A stretch of DNA of 64,000 nucleotides from Castellaniella sp034674885 (GTDB lineage Bacteria; Pseudomonadota; Gammaproteobacteria; Burkholderiales; Burkholderiaceae_B). The notes under the pieces are model-generated. The model searched no databases, was not told where the DNA came from, and saw only the letters and a list, made by a program, of their open reading frames with translations. The DNA lies in contig NZ_JAUCDS010000003.1 of NCBI RefSeq assembly GCF_034674885.1, positions 1-64,000 on the forward strand. The letters are read 5' to 3'. A program made the position numbers and the translations under genes. Positions 24,252-32,589 of this stretch are shown here, piece after piece (the first letter of the stretch is position 1; every line of letters starts with the position of its first letter).

Positions 24252-24447
24252 ATAATAACTATTTATAATCAGCTACTTATAATATAAATTTAACCTAAAT
24301 TATAGGTTAAGTTTCCAGCCTCTATCGCATGGGGCGACCCGTGGTCTGTGTGGATCGCGTGAGTGCCATCATGGTACCAGCCAAGACGATTGATGGTTAT
24401 CCGACCAAGAGTGAACAATTGATCCGCAGCCCGATTGGACAATGGGC
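24252..24447 (-). promoter_or_regulatory. AT-rich promoter region of the xth operon with inverted repeat
   Basis: The first 60 bases upstream of xth are almost pure A/T in a roughly 65% GC window. An inverted repeat TAACCT - 7 bases - AGGTTA lies at 24291-24309; on the minus strand its loop contains TATAAT, so a repressor bound there would cover a -10 box. Further TATAAT-like sequences occur nearer the gene. The remaining part (24310-24447) up to the jetD stop codon is ordinary sequence with no gene I can support. Confidence 0.55.
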
Positions 24448-25674
24448 TTAAATCCAGCCTTCCTGTTCCGCTTTACGCCCTTCGGTCTGCATCGCCTCGC
24501 ACAGGGCGCGCAGGCCGGCAGGCAGATCGGATCGCGCCAGCAGGCGCTGCAGCAACTGGCGGTCGTGGTCGTTCAGGGGCCAGTATTGCGGGGTGGCGGC
24601 CCATTGCTCCAATCCCATCTGGTGGGGCTCCCAGTCCAGGCCGGCGGCCTGCCACGACGCGCCGACCTGGCAGGCGATGTCCACGCCCGCCGGGTCGGCA
24701 TCCGCGCTGATCCAGGCGGGGGCCGGCGCCCGGCGCAGCAGGTGGGTCATGGCATGGATCCAGGCCATCGGCGGGCGGCCTGGCATCCAGACCAGGGCGA
24801 CGCCCGGCGGCAGGCACCGCGCCTGGCGCTCGAAGCTGGCGCGATTTTCAATCAGCCACCAGCGCTGCGGTGGGCTGACGGCGGCGGCCTGAAGCACGTC
24901 ATCGGCGGGCACGCCCAGGCAGTGCAGGGCACCCAGCGACAGACTCTGCCCGGCATCCCAGGATAGGGTCAGATCGCCGGCGATCCAGATCATGGGGGCG
25001 AAGCGACTGACGCGTAACTGTTCCAGGTCGAAGCCGGCTTCCAGCCATTGCCAGTCGGCTGCCGAGAGGGCCTTGGTGGCGCCGCCAGCATGCAGGGCGA
25101 AGTCTCGTCGGGTTCCGGACAGTTGCTGGTCCTGCCAATCCACCAGTGCGCGCAGCAGAGCCAGCCTGCCGGCCAGGCGATCCAACGACAAGGTGCGTTC
25201 GCTGTCCAATTGTGTCAGGGCCCGTCTCAGGGCATCGAACAGGTCGGAGTTCGGTGAGCCCATGGCGGCACGCCGGTCATGCAGCCAATCCTGGGCCTGG
25301 TCCAGCAGCGCTTGACGGTTCTCGGCCCGCTGGCGCGGTCCGGCCACGCCCAACAGGGTCTGCAGGCGCGGCAGGTCGTGCCAGGCGATGGCCTCCCAAT
25401 GCCAGGCCCCGCCTTTCAGGCGTTCGCTGCGGGTGATCCAGCCGTCGGCCAGCAGGCGGTCGCACAGGGTCTCGGCGCCTTCGATGCCACTGGGCCCGGC
25501 GTCCTTCAGCAGGGCTGCGCGGCTGCGCCGCTGGGCGTCGCTGCGTACCCAGCAGCGCAGCAGTGCCGCCTGCTCCGGGTCCAGCAGCGGCAGGGCCTGC
25601 GGGGCGGGCGCCGCTGCCCGCAGGTCTCGCCGGTTCCGCCCGGTCAGGGTCTCGATCCAGTCCGGCGCATTCAT
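24448..25674 (-). CDS. jetD: JetD / MksG: Toprim nuclease subunit of SMC plasmid-defence system
   Basis: Nuclease of the Wadjet (MksBEFG) system, which cuts small circular DNA recognised by the SMC complex. The 408-aa protein has an N-terminal arm (DUF3322-like) and a C-terminal Toprim domain (DUF2220). Acidic residues at the expected places are Glu276 (WLIENRASFE) and Asp325/Asp327 in ISADADPAGVDIA, followed by a conserved-looking end AEQEGWI. These suggest an active nuclease. The ATG at 25674 lies 10 bases after the jetC stop; an upstream in-frame extension overlaps jetC and is less likely. It is the last gene of the operon. Confidence 0.86.
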   Translation of the reverse strand: MNAPDWIETLTGRNRRDLRAAAPAPQALPLLDPEQAALLRCWVRSDAQRRSRAALLKDAGPSGIEGAETLCDRLLADGWITRSERLKGGAWHWEAIAWHDLPRLQTLLGVAGPRQRAENRQALLDQAQDWLHDRRAAMGSPNSDLFDALRRALTQLDSERTLSLDRLAGRLALLRALVDWQDQQLSGTRRDFALHAGGATKALSAADWQWLEAGFDLEQLRVSRFAPMIWIAGDLTLSWDAGQSLSLGALHCLGVPADDVLQAAAVSPPQRWWLIENRASFERQARCLPPGVALVWMPGRPPMAWIHAMTHLLRRAPAPAWISADADPAGVDIACQVGASWQAAGLDWEPHQMGLEQWAATPQYWPLNDHDRQLLQRLLARSDLPAGLRALCEAMQTEGRKAEQEGWI

Positions 25675-25684
25675 GGGCTGCGCC

Positions 25685-28498
25685 TTATGTGACCGGTTCC
25701 GCCCGGCGCTGCAGCACGCCAATGGGCGGCGCCCAGCGGGCGTCGGGCGGTTTTTTGCTGGTCACCAGCGTGATGTCGGCCGGCTCGAAGACTTCCACGT
25801 TATGGGTGATGGGAGTCGTCAGCACGTACTGGGCGCGAGTGGATTTCAGGAAGTGGCCGACCAGCTGGATGTTGCGCACGTCCAGGTGGGCGAAGGGCTC
25901 GTCGATGAAGACGAAGCCGCCGGACATGTCGTCGTCCTTGAGCAGGCCGACCAGCAGGATCAGGGACTTGATCACCTGCTGGCCGCCCGAGGCCTCGCCG
26001 TCGTTCAGGCCGATGCGGCCCTTGCCGTCGAAATTGAAGCTGACCTTCAGTTCGGCCTGGCGCAGCACGGTGTCGTCATTGTCCAGGTGCGGCATGTCGG
26101 CGCTGACTTCGACGCCGGCCAGCGTGCCCAGTTCCGTGATGTTGCGCCGGTAGCGGCGCACGGTGGTGCGCAGCACGTCGATGTAGCGTTCGCGGGCGTT
26201 GCTCACGGCCGTGGTGGCGGCCGCGTTGCGGGCCTTGCAGGTGGACAGCCGTGATTCCTGGTCGCCCACGGTGGCCTGCATCAGAACCTGCTTGTCCTCG
26301 ACCGTCGCATCGGTTTCCCACTGGCCCTCCTGCAGTTCGCGTTCGACGGATTCGCAGCGCAACCTGGCCTGCCGGGCATACTGGTAGTGCTCCAGCAGGG
26401 ACCGGATCTTGTCCGGCGTGATCCAGGATGTCGGGAAATCGTGCTTCTGTCGGCGCGATACGGCGGCGCGACCCTGCTGTTCCTGGCGGCGATCCTGCCA
26501 GTCGCGTTCGGCTCTCTCGGCATCGCGCTCGCCGTCGGACAGGCGCAACTGCAACGCGTCGTAGCGGCCGCCCGTCTTGGTCTGCGTGATGATGGCCTGC
26601 TTCAGTTCCGCTTCCAGCGCCGTCCAGTGCTCGCTGGCGGCCAGGCGGACCTGTTTCAGCGCCGGCCATTGCTGGCGGGCACGTTCGAAGGCTTCGCTGT
26701 GTTCGGCCAGTTCCTGTGCTGCCTGGCGCCCCTGGCCTGCCTGGCGTGCGGCGTCCAGCTGGCGGCGCAGCGCTTGTTCCTGCCGGGCCAGTTCGGTCAG
26801 TTGCTGGTCCAGGCGCGTCACCTGCTGGCGCAGGGCGTCGGTGCGGGCCGAGAGTGCAGCAGCGCCGAACTGGTGCTGCGCCGGGTCGATCCAGACGCTG
26901 CGCCCGCCCCGGCGATCGCGCCAGTAGGCATCGGGGGTGATCCATTCACCGGACTGCCGTGTTCCGTCCTGGGTGCTGTCCACACGCCGGATCTGCGCCA
27001 GCTGTTGCAGCAGCCAGGCAGGGGCCGTATTCGAAAACCGCAGCACGGCCAGCAGGCTGTCTGGCGGCGGTTGCGCGGGGGCGGGAGCCGACTCGGCCAC
27101 CAGGTAATGGCGGTAGCGTTCCTTTTCTGCCAGTGCCATGGCCCGACCTTCGTCGCCGGCCGTGTGCAAGACGACCACCCAGCGCGCCGCCCGCAGCACG
27201 CCTTCGGCTGCGGCCCGCCACCGCGCATCGGTGATGTCGATCACATCGGCCATCAGGTGGTGCGCAATGTTCTGCTGGCGCAGCAAGCGCTGGAATCGTT
27301 GCACGTCCGGGGGCGTTGGCGATTGCTGTTGGCCCTGCAAGCCGTCCAGGTCCGCCTGCAGTTGGCTGCGCTGTGTGCTGAGCGCGTGCCAGCGGCCGCT
27401 CAGCTCGGCCTTCTGTCGTTCCAGTTCGCGCACTCGCTCGGCCAACTGGGCGCTGTCGCCCTCGATGGCGGCGAGCTTTTGCAGTTCCTCGGCCTGCCGG
27501 ACCAAGTCTTCGATCGGGCGTTCGGCTTCCCGGGCCTGCTGTTGATCCAGCAGGGCCTGGTTTCTGGCCTGTTCCAGCTGGCGCACGCGCACGTCGAGCG
27601 CCTGGCGTTCGTCCAGCAGCTGCAGCAGGCGCTGCCGATCCTGTGACCGCTGCTGCCGCAGTCCGGACTGATGCAGCCGCTGACGGTGCAGTTCGGCCAG
27701 GCGGCTGGCGATGTCGCTGCGGGTTTCGTGCCAGTCCAGTACCGGGACGACTTCGGTGACCAGGGTTTCGCGTTCGCGCAGTTTGTGTTGGTGCTGGCGG
27801 TACAGGTTGACGCGGGCCTCCAGTTCCGCCAGCTGGGCGCGGACGTGGGCGAGCTCGCGTTCGGCCAATTCGACTTCGGCCTGCTGGTCGCGCAGGTGGC
27901 GACGGGCCTCTTCGTAGCGATCGAGCACTTCCTGGTCACCGAACACGTCGAACACCAGACGCAGCAGTTCTTTGGGGGAATATTCGCAGAGTCGGTCGGT
28001 CTGCCCTTGTTCCAGGGCCAGCACACGGGCGATGGCCCGCGACAGCCCGGCGCCTTCCAGGCGCTTGCGCCAATGCTCGATGCCCAGCCAGTCCTTGTCG
28101 GGGGACTGGATCAGGGTTTCGATGGGTACGTCGCCGTCGGCCATCAGGTAGCGGCGCTGCCAGTCGCCGCCGTTGCGGTCGATCCGGCAGGCCAGCGTCA
28201 CTTGGTCGGCGTACAGCAGATTGCGGGCGAAAGGCCGGCTGGACGTCTGGCGCGTGTGCGGCCGGTTGTCGACCACGGCGCGCAGCCAGGTCGTGTCGGC
28301 GTTGGCGTGGCGTGCGTAGGTCTTGTAGTTGCGCCCGCCCGAGCAGTCCAGTCCCAGCAGGGTGCGCATGGCATCCAGCAGCGTGGTCTTGCCCGATCCG
28401 TTGGGGCCGGCCACCGTGATGATGGCGCCGTCCAGAGGCAGGGTCAGGCGCTGGCAGTAGTCCCACTGCAGCAGTTCCAGGGATTGCAGGTGGAACAT
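25685..28498 (-). CDS. jetC: JetC / MksB: SMC-like ATPase of plasmid-defence system
   Basis: MukB-like SMC ATPase that would extrude DNA loops to sense plasmid circles. The 937-aa protein has Walker A GPNGSGKTT (31-39) and the ABC signature SGGQQVIKSL (about 837-846). Walker B is FVFIDEPFAHLD (about 863-874), including the catalytic Glu. Between them lie two long Gln/Arg/Glu/Ala-rich coiled coils flanking a hinge-like globular part around residues 400-550. Length is close to Pseudomonas MksB. The start overlaps the jetB stop as TGATG. An open frame continues to 28882 but is antisense-like. Confidence 0.92.
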   Translation of the reverse strand: MFHLQSLELLQWDYCQRLTLPLDGAIITVAGPNGSGKTTLLDAMRTLLGLDCSGGRNYKTYARHANADTTWLRAVVDNRPHTRQTSSRPFARNLLYADQVTLACRIDRNGGDWQRRYLMADGDVPIETLIQSPDKDWLGIEHWRKRLEGAGLSRAIARVLALEQGQTDRLCEYSPKELLRLVFDVFGDQEVLDRYEEARRHLRDQQAEVELAERELAHVRAQLAELEARVNLYRQHQHKLRERETLVTEVVPVLDWHETRSDIASRLAELHRQRLHQSGLRQQRSQDRQRLLQLLDERQALDVRVRQLEQARNQALLDQQQAREAERPIEDLVRQAEELQKLAAIEGDSAQLAERVRELERQKAELSGRWHALSTQRSQLQADLDGLQGQQQSPTPPDVQRFQRLLRQQNIAHHLMADVIDITDARWRAAAEGVLRAARWVVVLHTAGDEGRAMALAEKERYRHYLVAESAPAPAQPPPDSLLAVLRFSNTAPAWLLQQLAQIRRVDSTQDGTRQSGEWITPDAYWRDRRGGRSVWIDPAQHQFGAAALSARTDALRQQVTRLDQQLTELARQEQALRRQLDAARQAGQGRQAAQELAEHSEAFERARQQWPALKQVRLAASEHWTALEAELKQAIITQTKTGGRYDALQLRLSDGERDAERAERDWQDRRQEQQGRAAVSRRQKHDFPTSWITPDKIRSLLEHYQYARQARLRCESVERELQEGQWETDATVEDKQVLMQATVGDQESRLSTCKARNAAATTAVSNARERYIDVLRTTVRRYRRNITELGTLAGVEVSADMPHLDNDDTVLRQAELKVSFNFDGKGRIGLNDGEASGGQQVIKSLILLVGLLKDDDMSGGFVFIDEPFAHLDVRNIQLVGHFLKSTRAQYVLTTPITHNVEVFEPADITLVTSKKPPDARWAPPIGVLQRRAEPVT

Positions 28499-29184
28499 CA
28501 GAGATCGTCCTTGGGTTCGTCTTCGTCGGCGTGATGCCGGGTGCGGGCCAGCACATCGCTCAGGGCGCCTTCCAGGATGCGCGGCGCGAGCGCGTCGTAG
28601 TCCAGCAGCAGGTCCAGCAGTGGGCCTTCGGCGATGTCGTCGCCGTGTCGGGTGATGAAACCACGGTTTTCCAGGCGCTTCAGATTGCCGTCCATGCGCG
28701 TCTTGCGGCCCAGTTGCGGACCGAAATCCGCCAACAGCGCCTTGTAGGACACTGTGGGGCTGACGCTGGCGGCGCTGGGCAGGGGGCGTTCGGCGGCGAA
28801 CATGTCGGTCTGGGTTTCGCTGTCGTCCGTGGCGGCCCGCGCAGCCTGGCGCTCGCGCTTGGGCAGAACGATCAGCGACCACAGCAGCACCAGCAGCGAC
28901 ACTGCATCGCGCGGCAAGTGCGCGTTGTTGTTGGCGTTCAGGCCGCTTTCGCCGAAGACGGCCGTTTCGGCGCCGCGCAGCAGCGCGACCGTGACATGGT
29001 CTGCGTGGATGTTGTCCACCAGACGCAGGCCCACCTGAGCCAGGCGTTCCTGGGCGGCCTGCCAGACGTCGGCGTCGATCAGGGCGCGGCGCACGCGCGG
29101 GTGCTGCCGGGGCAGCCAGCGGCGAGCCAGCAGTTCGGCCGCCAGCAAGGCGGCGTCGTCCAAAGCATCATGCATGAGTGTCAT
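28498..29184 (-). CDS. jetB: JetB / MksE: kleisin-associated (KITE) subunit
   Basis: A 228-aa winged-helix KITE-type subunit (DUF4194-like) that binds the MksF kleisin and DNA. Visible features are an N-terminal helical part (LLAAELLARRWLPRQHPRVRRAL) and the core DHVTVALLRGAE...RDAVSLLVLLWSLIVLPKRERQ. A winged helix follows (SYKALLADFGPQLGRKTRMDGNLKRLENRGFI), then an acidic C-terminus. It overlaps jetA by 17 bases at its start and jetC by 1 base at its end, so it is tightly coupled. An alternative start lies 9 bases downstream at 29175. Confidence 0.86.
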   Translation of the reverse strand: MTLMHDALDDAALLAAELLARRWLPRQHPRVRRALIDADVWQAAQERLAQVGLRLVDNIHADHVTVALLRGAETAVFGESGLNANNNAHLPRDAVSLLVLLWSLIVLPKRERQAARAATDDSETQTDMFAAERPLPSAASVSPTVSYKALLADFGPQLGRKTRMDGNLKRLENRGFITRHGDDIAEGPLLDLLLDYDALAPRILEGALSDVLARTRHHADEDEPKDDL

Positions 29185-30520
29185 CCGAAATGTCGGGTTC
29201 GAGGTGGCCGGCGCTCAGGGCCGCGACGCAGGGATCCTGAACGGCCACGATCTCGGGCAGCAGGACCGCGCGCCATGCGGATCGCGCCAGGTCGCCCGTC
29301 AGGCCCTGCAGCGTGCTGGCCTGTTCGTCGCCCAGCAGCGGCAGCAGCTGCAGGCGGTAGGCGGCCTGGGCGTAGCGCCCGCCCAGCACGGCCTGGGCCA
29401 CGGGGCGGGCGGCGGCCGCTTCGGGTGTCGCGCCGGCCGTCCAGTCGGCCAGCTGGTCAATCAGGTCTTCCAGTTCCTGTGGCATGCGCAGCGTTTCCAG
29501 CGTGCCTGACGCTGCCTGCGCCGCCGGTGGCAGCCCCTGGCTGCGCTGCGGGTCGGGCCGGTCGCGCTCGAACTCGCCTTCGGCGACGTCCACCAGTTCG
29601 TGGCCGCTGATGAAGACCGGCTGCGGATTGATGGCCAGGGCGTCGCCCAGCAATTCGTGCAGGGCGCCCCGGGATTGTAGCCATTGACGGACGTCGGAAC
29701 TGGTGATGCCGGTGGTGCCCAGGGTGATGCGCTGGCGGTCAGCCTGCTGCAGGGCCCGCGTGAACTGACTGGCCATCGACAGCAGCCGTGCCTGGCCGCG
29801 CCCCAAGGCGCGCGCCTCGCGTTCCAGGCGCGGATCGTCGTGGTCGCTGCGGATCAAGGCCGTCAGGGCCTCGCCGGCCCGTTCCACCAGATGCAATGCG
29901 CGCTCGAAACGGGGCTGGGCTTCCCGCAGCCGGGCTTCCGAGCCGCTGGCGATGACATCGGCGAACTCGTCGTAGCGCCGCGCCAGTTGCGCGTGCAGGT
30001 GCTGGATCTGGCCCGGGTCGGACAGGCCCAGCGCCTGAGCGCCGGCCACCTGGGCCAGCAAGGCCGCCATTTCGTCGTCCTCGTCCGCCGAGCGGACCAG
30101 GGGGGCCAGCAGCCCCTGCAATTGCTGGGCCAGGGGCGACAGGTGGTAGTCCTGGGCAGTGGCATCCCAGACCAGCAGATTCAGATCGCGCAGGCGTTTC
30201 AGGGTCGCGTCGAGCGCCTCGGGCCTGAGGCTGAAAAATGCCTGGTTCAGATCGTCGCGCTGCAGGCGGCCTTGGGGCAGGGCAGCCAGTTCCAGGAATA
30301 CCCACAATCGCAGTTGCGCCGTCGCCTGGCCGCCCGAGAACAGCCCGCGCAGAGCGTCCAGCAGGGCCAGCCGCTGGCCCAACCGCCAGGCCAGGGGCGA
30401 TTCCGCGGCCGCTGCGGGGTCGCGGAAATAGCCTTCGAATGAACTGCTGTCGGCGTCTTCGGCAAAAGAAACGGCCTCTGGGGCCGGGGCGAAGTCTGGG
30501 GTGTTCATCTTGCGAATCAT
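29168..30520 (-). CDS. jetA: JetA / MksF: kleisin subunit
   Basis: A 450-aa kleisin-like subunit that bridges the SMC heads. It is largely helical and rich in Ala, Leu, Arg and Gln. An N-terminal winged-helix-like region (FLELAALPQGRLQRDDLNQAFFSLRPEALDATLKRLRDLNLLVWD) leads into a middle helical domain (RYDEFADVIASGSEARLREAQPRFERALHLVE). Size and position first in the operon match MksF; the sequence itself is divergent. Start could be ATG 30520 or ATG 30508 (MNTPDF). A perfect inverted repeat overlaps the first start. Confidence 0.83.
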   Translation of the reverse strand: MIRKMNTPDFAPAPEAVSFAEDADSSSFEGYFRDPAAAAESPLAWRLGQRLALLDALRGLFSGGQATAQLRLWVFLELAALPQGRLQRDDLNQAFFSLRPEALDATLKRLRDLNLLVWDATAQDYHLSPLAQQLQGLLAPLVRSADEDDEMAALLAQVAGAQALGLSDPGQIQHLHAQLARRYDEFADVIASGSEARLREAQPRFERALHLVERAGEALTALIRSDHDDPRLEREARALGRGQARLLSMASQFTRALQQADRQRITLGTTGITSSDVRQWLQSRGALHELLGDALAINPQPVFISGHELVDVAEGEFERDRPDPQRSQGLPPAAQAASGTLETLRMPQELEDLIDQLADWTAGATPEAAAARPVAQAVLGGRYAQAAYRLQLLPLLGDEQASTLQGLTGDLARSAWRAVLLPEIVAVQDPCVAALSAGHLEPDISDDTHA

Positions 30521-30529
30521 ACTTGATTC
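30514..30529. promoter_or_regulatory. Perfect inverted repeat at the jetA start, possible operator
   Basis: GAATCA - TACT - TGATTC, a perfect 6-bp inverted repeat with a 4-base spacer. It covers the ATG at 30520 and the bases just upstream, between the divergent jetA and asnB genes. Its size fits a site for a dimeric helix-turn-helix regulator or a small hairpin masking the start codon. If translation begins at 30508 the whole repeat lies in the leader. Confidence 0.5.
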
Positions 30530-30622
30530 AATGTACGGGCCCGGCCGCCTTAAAATAGCTGTCCGATGAGCCGGGCAGGCCGGTTACCAAGATCGGAATC
30601 GAAAAACCAAGGGGAATGCCGG

Positions 30623-32578
30623 ATGTGCGGTTTGGTGGGATTTCTGCAGGGTGCGCCGGGCGGCGATACGGGCCAGGCTCGCGTCGTTCTGGAACGCATG
30701 ACCGATACCATCGTGTCGCGAGGCCCCGATGATGCCGGCGCCTGGGCGGACGAGGCCGGTATCGGCCTGGCCCATCGGCGCCTGTCCATCGTGGACCTGT
30801 CGCCTGCCGGTCATCAGCCCATGGCCTGCGCCAGCGGCCGCTACATGCTGGTCTTCAACGGCGAAATCTACAATCACCTGGACTTGCGGCGCGAACTGGA
30901 CGCAGCGGGCTTTGCCGGCTGGCGGGGCCATTCCGATACGGAGACCCTGCTGGCCGGTTTCGTCGCCTGGGGGATCCGGGCGACCGTGGAACGCTGCATC
31001 GGCATGTTCGCCTTTGCGGTCTGGGATCGCCAGGACAGGGTCCTGACCCTGGGGCGGGATCGCCTGGGCGAAAAGCCCCTGTACTACGGTTGGCAGGGGC
31101 AGGGGGACGCCGCCTGCTTTCTGTTCGGCTCGGAACTCAAGGCCCTGAAGGCGCATCCACGCTGTGTGGCCGACATCGACCGTGATGCCCTGTGCCTGCT
31201 CATGCGCCACAACTACATTCCGGCGCCGCATTCCATCTACCGCAATATTTTCAAGCTGCCGGCCGGGTGCCTGCTGATGGTTTCGCAGCGCCGGCGGGAA
31301 CCGCAGATCGAGGCCTACTGGTCGCTGGCGGATGTGGCGGTGGCGGGTGTGCGCGCGCCTTTTTCCGGCTCCGCCGAACAGGCGACCGATGCCCTGGAAG
31401 CGCTGTTGATGTCCGCCGTGGGCCAGCAGATGATGGCCGACGTGCCCCTGGGCGCTTTCCTGTCGGGTGGGATTGATTCGTCCACGGTGGTGGCGCTGAT
31501 GCAGGCGCAGTCCAGCCGACCGGTGAAAACCTTTTCCATCGGCTTTCACGAGGACGGCTACAACGAGGCCGAGCACGCCCTGGCCGTGGCCCGGCACCTG
31601 GGCACCGACCATACCGAACTGTATGTCACGCCCCGGCAGGCGCTGGACGTCATCCCCCGGCTGCCCTCTCTGTATTGCGAGCCCTTCGCCGATTCTTCGC
31701 AGATTCCGACCTTTCTGGTGTCGCAACTGGCCCGCCGGCAGGTGACGGTATCTCTGTCGGGCGATGCGGGCGACGAGCTGTTCGCCGGCTACGGCCGCTA
31801 CCTGCGCAACAGTCAGCGCTGGGCCAAAGTGGCCCGCCTGCCGTATGCAGTTCGTCGCGTGGCGGCTGCCGGCATGCGCGCCTTGCCGCCGTCGGCCTGG
31901 CAGGCGGTGCTGGGGCCTCTGCGCCCGCTGATGCCCGGTTCGCTGCGCCGTGCCCACCTGGGTGAAAAGCTGCACCAGGGGGCGGGCATGCTGGCGGCGC
32001 GGCGCGTGGATGACCTGTATCTGGAATCGATCTCGCGTTGGGATCCCGCCGACCTGGTGCTGGGCGGGCGCGAACCCCAAACCGTCCTGCGCGGCCGGCC
32101 GCCGGCCCTGGATGGCCTGGATCCCATGCAGCGCCTGATGGCCCTGGATGCCCTCATGTATCTGCCGGACGACATCCTGGTCAAGGTCGATCGCGCGGCC
32201 ATGGGCGTATCCCTGGAAAGCCGCGTGCCTTTCCTGGACCATCGGGTCGTGGAGTTCGCCTGGCGGATTCCTCAGTCGCTCAAACTGCGCGACGGCTCGG
32301 CGAAATGGCTCCTGCGGCAGGTGCTGTACCGGCATGTGCCCAGGACACTGATCGAGCGGCCCAAGATGGGCTTTGGCGTGCCCGTCGATCATTGGCTGCG
32401 CGGTCCCTTGCGAGACTGGGCAGAGAGCCTGCTGGACGAATCGCGCCTGCGCCAGGAAGGTTTTCTCGATCCGGCCCCTATCCGGCAGAAATGGGCCGAA
32501 CACCTGTCCGGGCGGCGCAACTGGCAGTACCGTCTGTGGGGGGTGTTGATGTTCCAGGCGTGGCTGGCGGAATCCTGA
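30623..32578 (+). CDS. asnB: Asparagine synthetase (glutamine-hydrolysing), class II
   Basis: Makes asparagine, or amidates another carboxyl group, from glutamine. Residue 2 is Cys (MCGLVGF), the N-terminal nucleophile of class II glutaminases, which fixes the start at 30623. The glutaminase domain has GPDDAG, LAHRRLSIVDLSPAGHQPM and NGEIYNH. The synthetase domain has the ATP-pyrophosphatase loop SGGIDSS at about 281-287. At 651 aa it is longer than AsnB of E. coli (554 aa) and resembles the long AsnB/amidotransferase group often tied to polysaccharide clusters. No such cluster is visible here. A TAAAAT at 30552-30557 is a possible -10. Confidence 0.93.
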   Translation: MCGLVGFLQGAPGGDTGQARVVLERMTDTIVSRGPDDAGAWADEAGIGLAHRRLSIVDLSPAGHQPMACASGRYMLVFNGEIYNHLDLRRELDAAGFAGWRGHSDTETLLAGFVAWGIRATVERCIGMFAFAVWDRQDRVLTLGRDRLGEKPLYYGWQGQGDAACFLFGSELKALKAHPRCVADIDRDALCLLMRHNYIPAPHSIYRNIFKLPAGCLLMVSQRRREPQIEAYWSLADVAVAGVRAPFSGSAEQATDALEALLMSAVGQQMMADVPLGAFLSGGIDSSTVVALMQAQSSRPVKTFSIGFHEDGYNEAEHALAVARHLGTDHTELYVTPRQALDVIPRLPSLYCEPFADSSQIPTFLVSQLARRQVTVSLSGDAGDELFAGYGRYLRNSQRWAKVARLPYAVRRVAAAGMRALPPSAWQAVLGPLRPLMPGSLRRAHLGEKLHQGAGMLAARRVDDLYLESISRWDPADLVLGGREPQTVLRGRPPALDGLDPMQRLMALDALMYLPDDILVKVDRAAMGVSLESRVPFLDHRVVEFAWRIPQSLKLRDGSAKWLLRQVLYRHVPRTLIERPKMGFGVPVDHWLRGPLRDWAESLLDESRLRQEGFLDPAPIRQKWAEHLSGRRNWQYRLWGVLMFQAWLAES

Positions 32579-32589
32579 GAGGCCTGCAC

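Noticed and set aside
28499..28882. Upstream in-frame extension of jetC
   Set aside because: This part overlaps jetB and has antisense-like composition; the ATG at 28498 is coupled to the jetB stop and starts 30 residues before Walker A, as expected for an SMC.
30584..32503. 639-aa minus-strand open frame opposite asnB
   Set aside because: Antisense frame with no domain; asnB on the plus strand is complete with Cys2 and the SGGIDSS loop.
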